Positions 18,552-27,556 of a stretch of DNA of 64,000 nucleotides are shown one piece after another. The notes under the pieces are model-generated. The model saw only the letters and a list, made by a program, of their open reading frames with translations. It made no database searches and had not been told where the DNA came from. Origin of the DNA: Bacillota bacterium (GTDB lineage: Bacteria; Bacillota_I; Bacilli_A; RF39; UBA660); the NCBI GenBank assembly GCA_003149915.1, contig QAMK01000031.1:33317-97316 (forward strand), given 5' to 3'. The stretch's first letter is position 1. Each line of letters opens with the position of its first letter. The translations under genes and the position numbers were made by a program.

Positions 18552-20201
18552 TTAATCGTGGAAACAACTTCTACCGATAAATTCTCTTAAGATAGAATCA
18601 TCTGGAATATCTTCCGATGGAATCGGCAAGAAAAATTGCAACATATCGATTAATCGTTTTGCTTCGTCATAGTATGGAGAATCGACTGGAACCGAATAAA
18701 GGAGCGGTTCCGCATAGGTTTTAAGAACTCCAATTTCATAACTCAAAGCCGTATTGAATGTATAATCCGCATAATCTTGGCAAGGGAAAATGTATTTTTC
18801 TTCGCCTTCTCTGACACTTTGCCATGAGGCAAGGGTATAATCTACACCGTGTCCACGAGTGCGGTTATCTCTCACTAATCTTCTTAAAAGACGATTATCT
18901 GTCGTCGAAATTCTCGTTAAGTTATCAATATTCAATTCAATTAATGGTGACAAATATACTTTATATTTCTTATTGGCTGGAATATTTGTCAAAATCTTTG
19001 GATTCAATCCATGAATTCCTTCAATCATTAAAATGTCGTTACTTTCTAACTTCATATGATTTTTAAATTCTTTCATGCCAAGTAAGAAATTGAAAGTCGG
19101 AGTCAATACTTCTTCTCCTTTTAATAATTTTGAAATCTGTTCATCAAACAAATTCAAATCGATTGCTTCTAAACATTCATAATCCGGTTTCCCATCTGGA
19201 CGAATAATACTATCTTTATTATCTCTAAAATAATCGTCCATCGAGATTGTCTTTGGATGAAGTCCAAAACTCTCTAGATACATAGCAAGTTTTCTACATG
19301 TAGTCGTTTTGCCAGATGAGGAAGGGCCAGATAACAATACAATTTTTAATTCGTCTTTCCTACTGTGAATCTGTTTGGCAAGTTGTAACAAACGATTACT
19401 CTGCAACACTTCATCGATTCGAATAATGTCAGCAATTTTACCAGTTGAAACCTTTTTGTTTAAGTCTGCTACATTATCTAAACTCATCAACTCTTTCCAA
19501 GAACGATACTCTTCAAACACTTCGAACATTTGCTTATGTTCTTGATACGGTTCAATTTTCTCCATATATGGCGTTGGGAATTGTAATACAAACCCAGTCT
19601 CTGTAACGTAAGTTAAATCGAAATCTGTAAATGCATCGGTAGAAACTGGCATCATGCTGTATAGATATTCATACATATTTCCTAATTTATATAACGTAAT
19701 ATACGTATTGGTCGTATAATTTAATAATTTTACTTTAGAATCGTTATGGATATTTTTAAAGTATTCGATCGCATCCATTCTAGATACGTTTACTTTCTCA
19801 ATTGGCAAAGCCTGACTGATTAACTGGTTCATTTTCACTTTGACATCCATCAACTCTTCTTTCGTAATGGCACGTGATGTTTCAATGTATATGCCCTTAT
19901 CGATAGAATGTAAAACTTTCAATGCGAAACGATTTCCAAAAAGAGATTTGCAAGCATAATTAGCAAGTAAAATCAAACCGTTCACATAAATTCGATTGGC
20001 AAATGTATCGTTTAAATCACAAAACTCAATTTGACAAGAATACCGAATGTGATGAAATAACTCTTTGTACCTACCATCAATCTTAGCGACTAAAATCTTT
20101 TGTTTAAACTTTTCTTGATATCGTTTACTAAGTTCTAATAAAGTGCTATCTTTTTCTACTACATCAGGTTCACCATTTACCCAAATCTTAATGTCGTTCA
20201 T
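18552..20201 (-). CDS. Uridine-kinase-like protein with ThrRS-like N-terminal half
   Basis: A 549-residue two-part protein known widely in Firmicutes as a nucleoside kinase. Residues 1-70 form a TGS-like domain. Residues 70-230 resemble the threonyl/alanyl-tRNA synthetase second additional domain. The rest is a P-loop kinase with GPSSSGKT (292-299), the DDYFRDN acceptor region, MIEGIHGLN and the RRLVRDNRTRG lid. The kinase resembles uridine kinase, but the substrate is not certain. It has its own promoter and terminator. It should not be mistaken for a synthetase: no class II motifs are present. Confidence 0.85.
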   Translation of the reverse strand: MNDIKIWVNGEPDVVEKDSTLLELSKRYQEKFKQKILVAKIDGRYKELFHHIRYSCQIEFCDLNDTFANRIYVNGLILLANYACKSLFGNRFALKVLHSIDKGIYIETSRAITKEELMDVKVKMNQLISQALPIEKVNVSRMDAIEYFKNIHNDSKVKLLNYTTNTYITLYKLGNMYEYLYSMMPVSTDAFTDFDLTYVTETGFVLQFPTPYMEKIEPYQEHKQMFEVFEEYRSWKELMSLDNVADLNKKVSTGKIADIIRIDEVLQSNRLLQLAKQIHSRKDELKIVLLSGPSSSGKTTTCRKLAMYLESFGLHPKTISMDDYFRDNKDSIIRPDGKPDYECLEAIDLNLFDEQISKLLKGEEVLTPTFNFLLGMKEFKNHMKLESNDILMIEGIHGLNPKILTNIPANKKYKVYLSPLIELNIDNLTRISTTDNRLLRRLVRDNRTRGHGVDYTLASWQSVREGEEKYIFPCQDYADYTFNTALSYEIGVLKTYAEPLLYSVPVDSPYYDEAKRLIDMLQFFLPIPSEDIPDDSILREFIGRSCFHD

Positions 20202-20230
20202 ATTTTCACCCTCTATTTTATTCTAGGGAT

Positions 20231-20236
20231 ATTATA
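20231..20236 (-). promoter_or_regulatory. Extended -10 promoter of the uridine-kinase-like gene
   Basis: TATGCTATAAT on the minus strand gives a TGn-extended -10 about 30 bp before the start. The -35 is poor. The plus strand carries the divergent clpP promoter in the same 100 bp. Confidence 0.55.
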
Positions 20237-20300
20237 GCATATTTGTTACTTTCTTTGTATATTTTTTATCACATTAGACTAAGATAGAATAGGTGATTTT

Positions 20301-20876
20301 ATGAATCTAGTACCAATCGTAGTAGAAAACGAACAAAATGGAGAACGTTCTTACGACTTATATTCGAAATTGCTAGCAAGTCGCATCGTATTTATTAACG
20401 GCGAAATTAACGACTCTGTTGCCAGTACAGTAATTGCAGAACTCCTGTATTTAGATTCCTTATCAAACGATGATATCAGTATCTACATCAATTCCCCAGG
20501 TGGAATGGTTACGGCCGGATTTGCCATATACGACACGATGAATTTTATCAAAAGTGATGTTTCAACCATCGGCATGGGACTTTGTGCCAGCATGGCTGCA
20601 TTCCTACTTTCATCTGGTCAAAAAGGAAAACGTTACTTACTTCCCAATGCTGAAGTCATGATTCATCAACCACTTGGAGGTGCCCAAGGACAAGCCACAG
20701 AAATTAAAATCGCATCAGATCATATTTTAGAAACGAAAACAAAATTAAATAAGATTTTAGCTAAAAACACCGGTCAAAAACTAACTAAAATCATGAAAGA
20801 TACCGAACGAGACCATTATTTAGACGCAAAAAAAGCCAAAGAATATGGCTTAGTGGATCACATCATTCACTCTTAG
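20301..20876 (+). CDS. clpP: ATP-dependent Clp protease proteolytic subunit
   Basis: Serine protease that forms the ClpP barrel used by ClpX and ClpC ATPases. The 191 residues contain the triad Ser97 (GLCASMA), His122 (MIHQPLGG) and Asp171. AGGTGA precedes the ATG. It is one of the few plus-strand genes here and converges with whiA, their 3' ends overlapping by 14 bp. It is a possible partner for the ClpX-like protein at 3025-4602. Confidence 0.97.
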   Translation: MNLVPIVVENEQNGERSYDLYSKLLASRIVFINGEINDSVASTVIAELLYLDSLSNDDISIYINSPGGMVTAGFAIYDTMNFIKSDVSTIGMGLCASMAAFLLSSGQKGKRYLLPNAEVMIHQPLGGAQGQATEIKIASDHILETKTKLNKILAKNTGQKLTKIMKDTERDHYLDAKKAKEYGLVDHIIHS

Positions 20877-21810
20877 AATCTTCTTGTGCTTTTAAGCGAT
20901 TATAAAACTCCTTAATTTTACGAAAACGATGATTGATGCCCGACTTCGTAATCGGATGCCCAGTTTCCAATGAGATAATGTCACTCAGTTCCTTTGTCGA
21001 ACTTTCTGGATACTTTAATCTGTATTGAGCCAGTTCCAACGTTTTTTCATCTAATAAATCGAGACCGACCTTCTCTTCGATATATCGAATTTGTTTCACT
21101 TGTGTCAATGCCGTTTCCACGACCTTATCCATGTTCGCTTGCTCCATATTATTTAATCGATTGGTCATGTTCATGTTGTCACGATAAATTCGAATATCCT
21201 CAAAATACAACAAGGCTTGGGTTGCTTGAATAATCCGCAAAAAATCGGATATTTTTTCTGCTTCTTTTAAATATACCATGTATCCTTTCTCACGAGTAAG
21301 CACTTTCGCATTCAACAAAAAACGATTCAGTAACGACTGAACGAATTCTGCTTCTTCAATCGTATCGATAGAAAACTCCAAATGATAACGCGAGGTTTTC
21401 GGATCGTTGATACTTCCCTTAGCCAAAAACGTTCCTCTCAAATATGCCCTGGCATCATCGAAAGAACTCGTAATGTAATCTTTAGGCACAACCATATAAT
21501 ATCCATTTTCACTATAGACGGACAAATCTTTTAAAATCAAATCCACTTTCGAATCGATTGTCATCAAATAAAGAGAATTCTTAGCAAAATTATTGTTCTT
21601 TTTTTGAACGAAAGATAAATTCACTTGATAACATTCTTTTACCAATAAAAAAATTCGTTTGACGATATTCGCATTTTCTGTTAATAAATCGATTTTCTTC
21701 CCATCATAGACGGCATTGTTTCGAAAGAAGGCGGATAGTTCTGCAATCATCTGTGACTTATCCTCATCGATGTGACAGATTTCATTTTTTACGTTTGTAG
21801 CAAAAGACAT
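20863..21810 (-). CDS. whiA: WhiA-family DNA-binding protein
   Basis: WhiA combines a LAGLIDADG-homing-endonuclease-like N-terminal fold with a C-terminal helix-turn-helix, and affects cell division and sporulation in Gram-positives. The 315 residues begin [14 protein letters not shown], contain [15 protein letters not shown], and end with the HTH segment [25 protein letters not shown], as in the family. It sits near lgt and trxB, as in other Bacillota. Its stop lies inside clpP's last codons. Confidence 0.95.
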   Translation of the reverse strand: MSFATNVKNEICHIDEDKSQMIAELSAFFRNNAVYDGKKIDLLTENANIVKRIFLLVKECYQVNLSFVQKKNNNFAKNSLYLMTIDSKVDLILKDLSVYSENGYYMVVPKDYITSSFDDARAYLRGTFLAKGSINDPKTSRYHLEFSIDTIEEAEFVQSLLNRFLLNAKVLTREKGYMVYLKEAEKISDFLRIIQATQALLYFEDIRIYRDNMNMTNRLNNMEQANMDKVVETALTQVKQIRYIEEKVGLDLLDEKTLELAQYRLKYPESSTKELSDIISLETGHPITKSGINHRFRKIKEFYNRLKAQEDSKSE

Positions 21811-21874
21811 AACATCTCCTCCAGTTTTTTTATTTTATCACAAAAGAAAGACAAATAAAAAGTATCTCCTCCAT

Positions 21875-22090
21875 TTATCCGACAAAAGGAATAAAAATGG
21901 AAATGAAGATACCTCCAATTAATAACAAGATAGCAACCATCAAATCGAGACGATGACTGCGCATACGATCTGCATTTTTAGAGTCCAACTTGTTCTTATC
22001 GACAAAATATTTGATAAAAAAGAAAGTACCAATTAGAACCATCAATACGACAGTTACAATCATAATTCGTTGCATGACTAACAAGATCAT
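21875..22090 (-). CDS. Small two-helix membrane protein
   Basis: About 71 residues with two hydrophobic helices (near residues 5-27 and 49-68) separated by a charged loop (DKNKLDSKNADRMRSHRLD). Its start overlaps the trxB stop (TGATG), so it is probably coupled; a TTG at 22084 better fits the GAGGAG spacing, so the exact start is uncertain. Family not recognised. Confidence 0.6.
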   Translation of the reverse strand: MILLVMQRIMIVTVVLMVLIGTFFFIKYFVDKNKLDSKNADRMRSHRLDLMVAILLLIGGIFISIFIPFVG

Positions 22091-22989
22091 CACTCCTCGT
22101 CAATAATACTTTGAGCAGCAATCGCGCCATCACTAACAGCAGTCACAATTTGATACAAACTCTTAGCAATCACATCCCCCGCTGCATACACACCTGGAAT
22201 CGATGTTTTCCTAGTTTCATCTACTATAATATACCCATTTTCATCCAAAATGTCTAGATGTTTCAAGAAATTCGTATTTGGAATTTCGCCAATAAAGATA
22301 AATACAGCAGCAAACGTTAACTTTTGTTCTCCATTGGGAGTAGATACCAAAACACTTTCCAAATGATCGTCACCGTAGAACTCTAAAACTTCACTTGAAT
22401 ACATGACTTCAATGTTCGGACACTTTTGGACAAGATCAATTAAGTATTCACTACGGGAAAACCGTTCTTGTCTGTAAATAATTGTTACCTTAGAACAGAT
22501 TTTAGAAAGAAAAAGTGCTTCTTTTAAGGCTGCATCGCCACCACCAATCACGGCAACCTCCTGATTCTTATACATCGGTCCATCACATGTCGCACAGTAA
22601 CTGATGCCATGTCCCATGAATTTTTCTTCTCCAGGAACTCCTAATTTTCGAGGATTTCTTCCAGATGCGATACACAAGTGATCAAACGTAATTTCTCCAT
22701 TCGTACAAATAACTTTTTTCTCCTCACTAACTTGAACATCGATAACTTCGCCATATTGGTATGGATTATCGACACGGTCCAATTGCTCCATCAAATGAAT
22801 TGCCAAATCTGGTCCAGAAATCGATAAAAAACCCGGATAGTTTTCAATATCACTCGTTCTTAATACTTGTCCACCTGGCGCAGAAGACTCTAATAAGACA
22901 CAATCGATTCCTGCTCTTCTTAAATAAAGGGCGGTAGTCATACCAGCGACTCCCGCTCCGATAATAACTGTATTAAAATGTGATTTCAT
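22090..22989 (-). CDS. trxB: Thioredoxin reductase (NADPH)
   Basis: Flavoenzyme that reduces thioredoxin. The 300 residues include the FAD motif GAGVAGMTTALY, redox pair Cys132-Cys135 (CATC), NADPH motif GGGDAALKEA and the C-terminal FAD site YAAGDV. The start at 22989 follows AAGGAGGAAG and overlaps lgt by 17 bp; an earlier in-frame start inside lgt has no good site. Confidence 0.95.
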   Translation of the reverse strand: MKSHFNTVIIGAGVAGMTTALYLRRAGIDCVLLESSAPGGQVLRTSDIENYPGFLSISGPDLAIHLMEQLDRVDNPYQYGEVIDVQVSEEKKVICTNGEITFDHLCIASGRNPRKLGVPGEEKFMGHGISYCATCDGPMYKNQEVAVIGGGDAALKEALFLSKICSKVTIIYRQERFSRSEYLIDLVQKCPNIEVMYSSEVLEFYGDDHLESVLVSTPNGEQKLTFAAVFIFIGEIPNTNFLKHLDILDENGYIIVDETRKTSIPGVYAAGDVIAKSLYQIVTAVSDGAIAAQSIIDEE

Positions 22990-23785
22990 GATGTTCTTCC
23001 TCCTTATACAGATTGTCAAATTTAGAACCACGACGAGCAAAAATAAACAACAACACGCCAATTACAAATAACATGACGGAAATCAATTGCGCAACTCTAA
23101 AGTTTCCTAACATCAAACTATCTGTTCGCATTCCTTCGATAACAAATCTGCCAAGCGAATACCAAATCAAATAGAATCCAGTCAATTGACCTGTTTTTAA
23201 ATATCTATAACGACGAATAATCAAAAGAGCAATAAATCCAAAGAAAGTCCAAATAGACTCATAAAGGAACGTTGGAATGCGGTATGCTCCATCGATATAC
23301 ATTCCTTGAATGATGAAATCCGGTAAATACATTCCTTGTAACGCCTCTAACGTAGTAACTGCTCCGTAAGCCTCTTGGTTAAAGAAATTCCCCCAACGAC
23401 CGATACATTGTCCAATCATCAAACCGACGACAGCGATATCTAAAATTTTAAAAGTACTAATTTTATACTTTTTCGTATAAAAGATAATCCATAGAAGACC
23501 AGCAAATATTCCTCCATGAATAGCCAGTCCACCATTCCAAACTTCTAAAATCTCCAGTAAATGAGTAGAATAATAAGACCAATTGAATGCTACATAATAT
23601 GCTCTTGCACCAATTAAACCAAACACGACAGAATAAAAAATCAAATTTAACATAAAATCTTCATTGATATTCTGTTTTCTAGTTTCTCGAAAGATAAAAA
23701 TACAAGCAACTAAAACACCAAGAAAAATCATCAAAGAATACCAATAAATTTGTATAAATCCTAAATCTAAGGCAACTCTATTCAT
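22973..23785 (-). CDS. lgt: Prolipoprotein diacylglyceryl transferase
   Basis: Membrane enzyme that adds diacylglyceryl to the lipobox Cys of prolipoproteins. The 270 residues have about seven membrane segments, HGGIFAGLLW with its catalytic His, and the signature GRWGNFFNQEAYG. The start at 23785 has TAGGAGGA upstream and overlaps the YvlD-like gene. It is co-transcribed with uvrA-side genes and trxB. Confidence 0.96.
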   Translation of the reverse strand: MNRVALDLGFIQIYWYSLMIFLGVLVACIFIFRETRKQNINEDFMLNLIFYSVVFGLIGARAYYVAFNWSYYSTHLLEILEVWNGGLAIHGGIFAGLLWIIFYTKKYKISTFKILDIAVVGLMIGQCIGRWGNFFNQEAYGAVTTLEALQGMYLPDFIIQGMYIDGAYRIPTFLYESIWTFFGFIALLIIRRYRYLKTGQLTGFYLIWYSLGRFVIEGMRTDSLMLGNFRVAQLISVMLFVIGVLLFIFARRGSKFDNLYKEEEHHEITF

Positions 23786-24191
23786 GAATTCGAATCCTCC
23801 TAACAATCGGTTTTAATATCATACTTTGAAAGACCTGAAAACAGATCGTAATCAAAATTGCAATGAAGAAAACAACCCAAATATTTGCAACCGTAAACGC
23901 CGGTCCTAAAATCCAATCGGTAAGTTTTAACACAAAAACGTTTAAAACAAAGTAAAAGAGTCCAAAAGAGATACCTGTCAAAGGCAACGTAATTTGAAAA
24001 AGAACAGGCTTGACAGTTACGTTGAGACCATAAATAATCAAGGTTGCTAATATACAGTAACCAAAATTACGAATCTGAAAAGATCGGAACAACCAAGTCA
24101 TTACTTTTAAAATAAATGCATACGCAAATAAAGACATGACAAGGGCTATCAATCGTTTTACACGTTTCTGTTTAACCTGTTCTTGAATCAT
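23778..24191 (-). CDS. YvlD-family (holin-4-like) membrane protein
   Basis: A 137-residue protein with four hydrophobic helices, matching the small family once named after phage holins but common on Firmicute chromosomes (YvlD). It overlaps lgt by 8 bp and starts 7 bp after uvrA. There are no phage genes nearby. Its role in envelope stress is known only loosely. Confidence 0.75.
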   Translation of the reverse strand: MIQEQVKQKRVKRLIALVMSLFAYAFILKVMTWLFRSFQIRNFGYCILATLIIYGLNVTVKPVLFQITLPLTGISFGLFYFVLNVFVLKLTDWILGPAFTVANIWVVFFIAILITICFQVFQSMILKPIVRRIRIHE

Positions 24192-24198
24192 AACTCTC

Positions 24199-27006
24199 CT
24201 ATAGTAGATCTTTTAAATAATGGCCTGTAGCAGATTCTTCTACTTTTGCTACTTCTTCCGGTGTTCCAGTCGCAATCACCCTACCACCATCATCGCCACC
24301 ATTTGGTCCTAAGTCGATAATGTAATCGGCACATTTAATCACATCTAGATTGTGTTCTATGATTACTACTGTATCATTATTATCCACTATTTTTTCAAAT
24401 ATTGCAAGCAGTCTTTTAATATCTTCTGAATGAAGTCCAGTCGTCGGTTCATCTAAAATATAAAGTGTTTTGCCAGTTGGCTTTTTCTGAAGCTCTTTCG
24501 CAAGTTTTACTCTTCCTGCTTCTCCTCCAGATAGTGTCGTTGCAGATTGACCTAGTTTAATATATCCTATGCCGACATCTTCCAATACTTGTAATTTTTT
24601 TGCAATACGAGGAACATTTTCAAAGAATTTAATTGCTTCGGAAACTCGCATATTCAAAACATCTGCAATATTTTTATCTTTAAACTTGATAGCCAAAGTC
24701 TCGCTATTGTAACGCGTTCCATGACAAACTTCACATGGTACGTACACATCTGGCAAGAAATGCATTTCAATTTTCTTAACACCATCACCGTAGCATGCTT
24801 CACAACGTCCACCTTTTACGTTGAAAGAAAAGCGATTCTTGTTGTACCCCAACATTTTAGCTTCCTTCGTATTGGTAAATAATTCTCTGATGTCATCGAA
24901 TACTCCTGTATAAGTAGCAGGATTACTACGTGGCGTGCGACCAATTGGATTTTGACTAATCTCTACGACCTTATCGATGTTTTCCAAACCTAAAATCTTT
25001 TTGTGTTTACCAGGTTTCTCTTTTGATTTGTATATCTTTTGATAAGCCGCACGGCATAAGATACTGTTGATTAACGTACTCTTACCAGAACCAGATACAC
25101 CAGTCACTAAAGTAAGGGTACCAAGCGGAATCTTAACATCGATATTTTTTAAGTTGTGTTCTGTAGCACCTTTAATTTCAATGAACTTACCGTTTCCTTT
25201 TCGTCTCTTCTTTGGTACTGGAATAAATTCTTTTCCGGATAGATATCGTCCGGTCAAACTATTTGGATTTTTCATTACTTCTTCCGGTGTTCCAGCAGCG
25301 ACAATCTCACCACCAGCATCTCCTGCACCAGGTCCAACATCGACCAAATAGTCACTTTCACGCATCGTTTCCAAATCGTGTTCAACGACAATCAACGTAT
25401 TTCCTAAATCTCTCATCTTTAACAAAGAATCGATTAATTTACGATTATCACGCTCATGAAGACCGATAGAAGGTTCATCTAATACATACAATACTCCAGA
25501 AAGAGCAGAACCAATCTGTGTCGCAAGACGAATTCTTTGTAACTCCCCACCAGAAAGAGTTCCCGCCGAACGACTCAACGTCAAATAATCCAAACCGACA
25601 TTAGATAAAAATTCCAAACGAGAAGAAATCTCTTTTAACAAAAGTCTAGCAATATTCTCTTGTTCTGTCGTTAGTTTTAAATTTTGAAAGAACGGAATCA
25701 ACTGGCGAATGCTCATGCAAGTTACTTCATAGATATTCTTGCCTCCAATTTGAACAGAAAGAACACTATCCTGAAGTCTTGCACCATGACATGTTTCACA
25801 TTCTTGTTCAAACATGTAACGCTCTAGCCAATCCCGAATCCATTCTGAACTCGTCTCCATATACCGACGTTCCAAATTATTGATAATTCCTTCATAAAAA
25901 TCTGTTTGATTCGTAACATTACCAGATTTAGAAGAATACTTAAAATGAATCAAATCTGGACTTCCATATAAAACAATGTTTTTTTCTTCTTGAGTTAATT
26001 TAGAAAATGCTTTCGTTGTCGAAATTTTATAATGTTTGCAGACACATTCTAAACGTTTGTAATAGATACTATCCGTATCATCCCCAAGAGTTACAATCGC
26101 ACCTTCACTGATACTCTTAGAAGGATCTGGAATAACCAAATCTGGATCAATTTTTAATTTCACACCAAGACCTTTACAATCTGGACATGCCCCGTATGGA
26201 GCATTAAATGAAAACATACGAGGTTCCAATTCCGGTAATGAAAAATCGCATTCTGGACAAGCGAACTGTTCTGAAAAGACAAGTTCTTTATCTCCCAAAA
26301 CGTTAATGACAACTTTTCCATGAGCAAGTCTTGTCGCAGTTTCAATCGACTCATAAAGTCTACTACGAACATTTTCTTTCATGACGATACGGTCTACTAC
26401 TACTTGAATTGTAGACTTTTTATTTTTATCTAACTCGATAGATTCACTTAAATCGAACATCTCGCCATTTATTTTAACACGTACGAATCCTTCTTTTCGT
26501 AAGTCATCCAATAAATCTTTGTGAGTTCCTTTTTCCCCATGAACAACTGGTGCTAAAATCTCCATTCGTGTTCCTTCCGGATATTCCATAACTTTATTTG
26601 TCATCTCTTCGACACTTTGATGAGAAATTGGAATATGGTGAATCGGACAATAAGGAGTCCCGACACGTGCAAACAAAAGACGCAAATAATCATAAATTTC
26701 CGTAACAGTACCTACTGTTGATCTTGGATTTTGACTTGTCGTCTTCTGATCGATACTAATCGATGGACTTAATCCCTCAATCGAATCGACATCAGGCTTC
26801 TCTGTATTTCCTAAAAATTGTCTTGCATAAGCCGATAAACTCTCCACATACCGACGTTGTCCTTCTGCAAAAATCGTATCGAATGCCAAACTACTTTTAC
26901 CAGAACCAGATACACCAGTCATGACGATCAATTTGTTTTTTGGCAACTCCAAATTAACGTTTTTTAAGTTATTTTCACGAGCCCCTTTAATTACAATTTT
27001 ATCCAT
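24199..27006 (-). CDS. uvrA: Excinuclease ABC subunit A
   Basis: Damage-sensing ATPase of nucleotide excision repair. The 935 residues hold two ABC ATPase units (GVSGSGKSSLAFDTIFAEGQ near residue 31; [10 protein letters not shown] near 640) with signatures TLSGGE, and zinc-finger pairs CPECDF...CPDCKG and CEACYGDG...CEVCHGTR. Its promoter contains a LexA-like box. uvrB lies upstream, separated by an unrelated small gene. Confidence 0.98.
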   Translation of the reverse strand: MDKIVIKGARENNLKNVNLELPKNKLIVMTGVSGSGKSSLAFDTIFAEGQRRYVESLSAYARQFLGNTEKPDVDSIEGLSPSISIDQKTTSQNPRSTVGTVTEIYDYLRLLFARVGTPYCPIHHIPISHQSVEEMTNKVMEYPEGTRMEILAPVVHGEKGTHKDLLDDLRKEGFVRVKINGEMFDLSESIELDKNKKSTIQVVVDRIVMKENVRSRLYESIETATRLAHGKVVINVLGDKELVFSEQFACPECDFSLPELEPRMFSFNAPYGACPDCKGLGVKLKIDPDLVIPDPSKSISEGAIVTLGDDTDSIYYKRLECVCKHYKISTTKAFSKLTQEEKNIVLYGSPDLIHFKYSSKSGNVTNQTDFYEGIINNLERRYMETSSEWIRDWLERYMFEQECETCHGARLQDSVLSVQIGGKNIYEVTCMSIRQLIPFFQNLKLTTEQENIARLLLKEISSRLEFLSNVGLDYLTLSRSAGTLSGGELQRIRLATQIGSALSGVLYVLDEPSIGLHERDNRKLIDSLLKMRDLGNTLIVVEHDLETMRESDYLVDVGPGAGDAGGEIVAAGTPEEVMKNPNSLTGRYLSGKEFIPVPKKRRKGNGKFIEIKGATEHNLKNIDVKIPLGTLTLVTGVSGSGKSTLINSILCRAAYQKIYKSKEKPGKHKKILGLENIDKVVEISQNPIGRTPRSNPATYTGVFDDIRELFTNTKEAKMLGYNKNRFSFNVKGGRCEACYGDGVKKIEMHFLPDVYVPCEVCHGTRYNSETLAIKFKDKNIADVLNMRVSEAIKFFENVPRIAKKLQVLEDVGIGYIKLGQSATTLSGGEAGRVKLAKELQKKPTGKTLYILDEPTTGLHSEDIKRLLAIFEKIVDNNDTVVIIEHNLDVIKCADYIIDLGPNGGDDGGRVIATGTPEEVAKVEESATGHYLKDLL

Positions 27007-27057
27007 AATATCACTTTCTTTCTACTTCAAAAACCTTCGGTTTTACATTGCGTTCTT

Positions 27058-27086
27058 ATTATAAAATAGGAACAAATGTTTGTCAA
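27058..27086 (-). promoter_or_regulatory. Consensus promoter of uvrA
   Basis: Minus-strand -35 TTGACA (27081-27086), 17-bp spacer and -10 TATAAT (27058-27063): a perfect sigma-A match. Confidence 0.88.
27070..27081. promoter_or_regulatory. LexA (SOS)-like operator in the uvrA promoter
   Basis: GAACAAATGTTT on plus (AAACATTTGTTC on minus) differs from the Gram-positive SOS box GAAC-N4-GTTC by one base. It lies between the -35 and -10, where a bound repressor would block polymerase. Confidence 0.6.
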
Positions 27087-27090
27087 CGAC

Positions 27091-27117
27091 AAAGAAAAAA
27101 GAGACCGAAGTCTCTTT
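27091..27117 (-). terminator. UUCG-loop terminator
   Basis: AAAGAGAC-TTCG-GTCTCTTT followed by T on the minus strand: an 8-bp stem with a stable tetraloop, ending the 120-residue gene before uvrA. Confidence 0.88.
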
Positions 27118-27124
27118 AAAATAA

Positions 27125-27487
27125 CTATGCAGCACGGTCGTATGAAGTTTCATCTTTCAAAACTTTTACTCTAGCACTACGTTTATGATTATTAATATCA
27201 TTCATAATATCTTGTATACGATTTTCACTAATAAATGGACTAATCTCACTATCTGGAAGATAATCAATTAATGGTTCTAATCCTGGACAGTAATAATAAA
27301 TACCAAGATCTTCCAATGGTACATAAGTATCCACATTTTTAGTAGAATCCAATATACCATTCTTTTCTCTTGTTCTTTTAAAAGCACAAGACTTTACATA
27401 CACGTTAGTTCTCGTAACTGGATCAATTGTCGTAATCTTACCAACGTATATATCACTTGTATGATAAACCTTAATTCCCCCGAACAT
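27125..27487 (-). CDS. Hypothetical protein, 120 aa
   Basis: A soluble-looking 120-residue protein of unknown family. It begins MFGGIKVYHTSDIYVGKIT, has several aromatic residues in the middle (GIYYYCPGLEPLIDYLP) and a polar helical C-terminus. It has its own promoter (TTGCAA / TATATT), a good AAGGGGG site and a strong terminator, so it is a free-standing gene set between uvrB and uvrA. No catalytic motif is seen. Confidence 0.7.
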   Translation of the reverse strand: MFGGIKVYHTSDIYVGKITTIDPVTRTNVYVKSCAFKRTREKNGILDSTKNVDTYVPLEDLGIYYYCPGLEPLIDYLPDSEISPFISENRIQDIMNDINNHKRSARVKVLKDETSYDRAA

Positions 27488-27516
27488 TTGGATACCCCCT
27501 TTTTAAATAGTAGAAT

Positions 27517-27545
27517 AATATACCACATTTTCGGGAAAATTGCAA
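27517..27545 (-). promoter_or_regulatory. Promoter of the 120-aa gene
   Basis: Minus-strand -35 TTGCAA (27540-27545), 17-bp spacer, -10 TATATT (27517-27522). Confidence 0.7.
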
Positions 27546-27556
27546 TACTTTTTTAA

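Noticed and set aside
18552..20201. Second threonyl-tRNA synthetase
   Set aside because: Only TGS and second-domain similarity; the rest is a P-loop kinase with no class II motifs.
23778..24191. Phage holin, hence a prophage
   Set aside because: The YvlD family is chromosomal in many Firmicutes and no phage genes are nearby.
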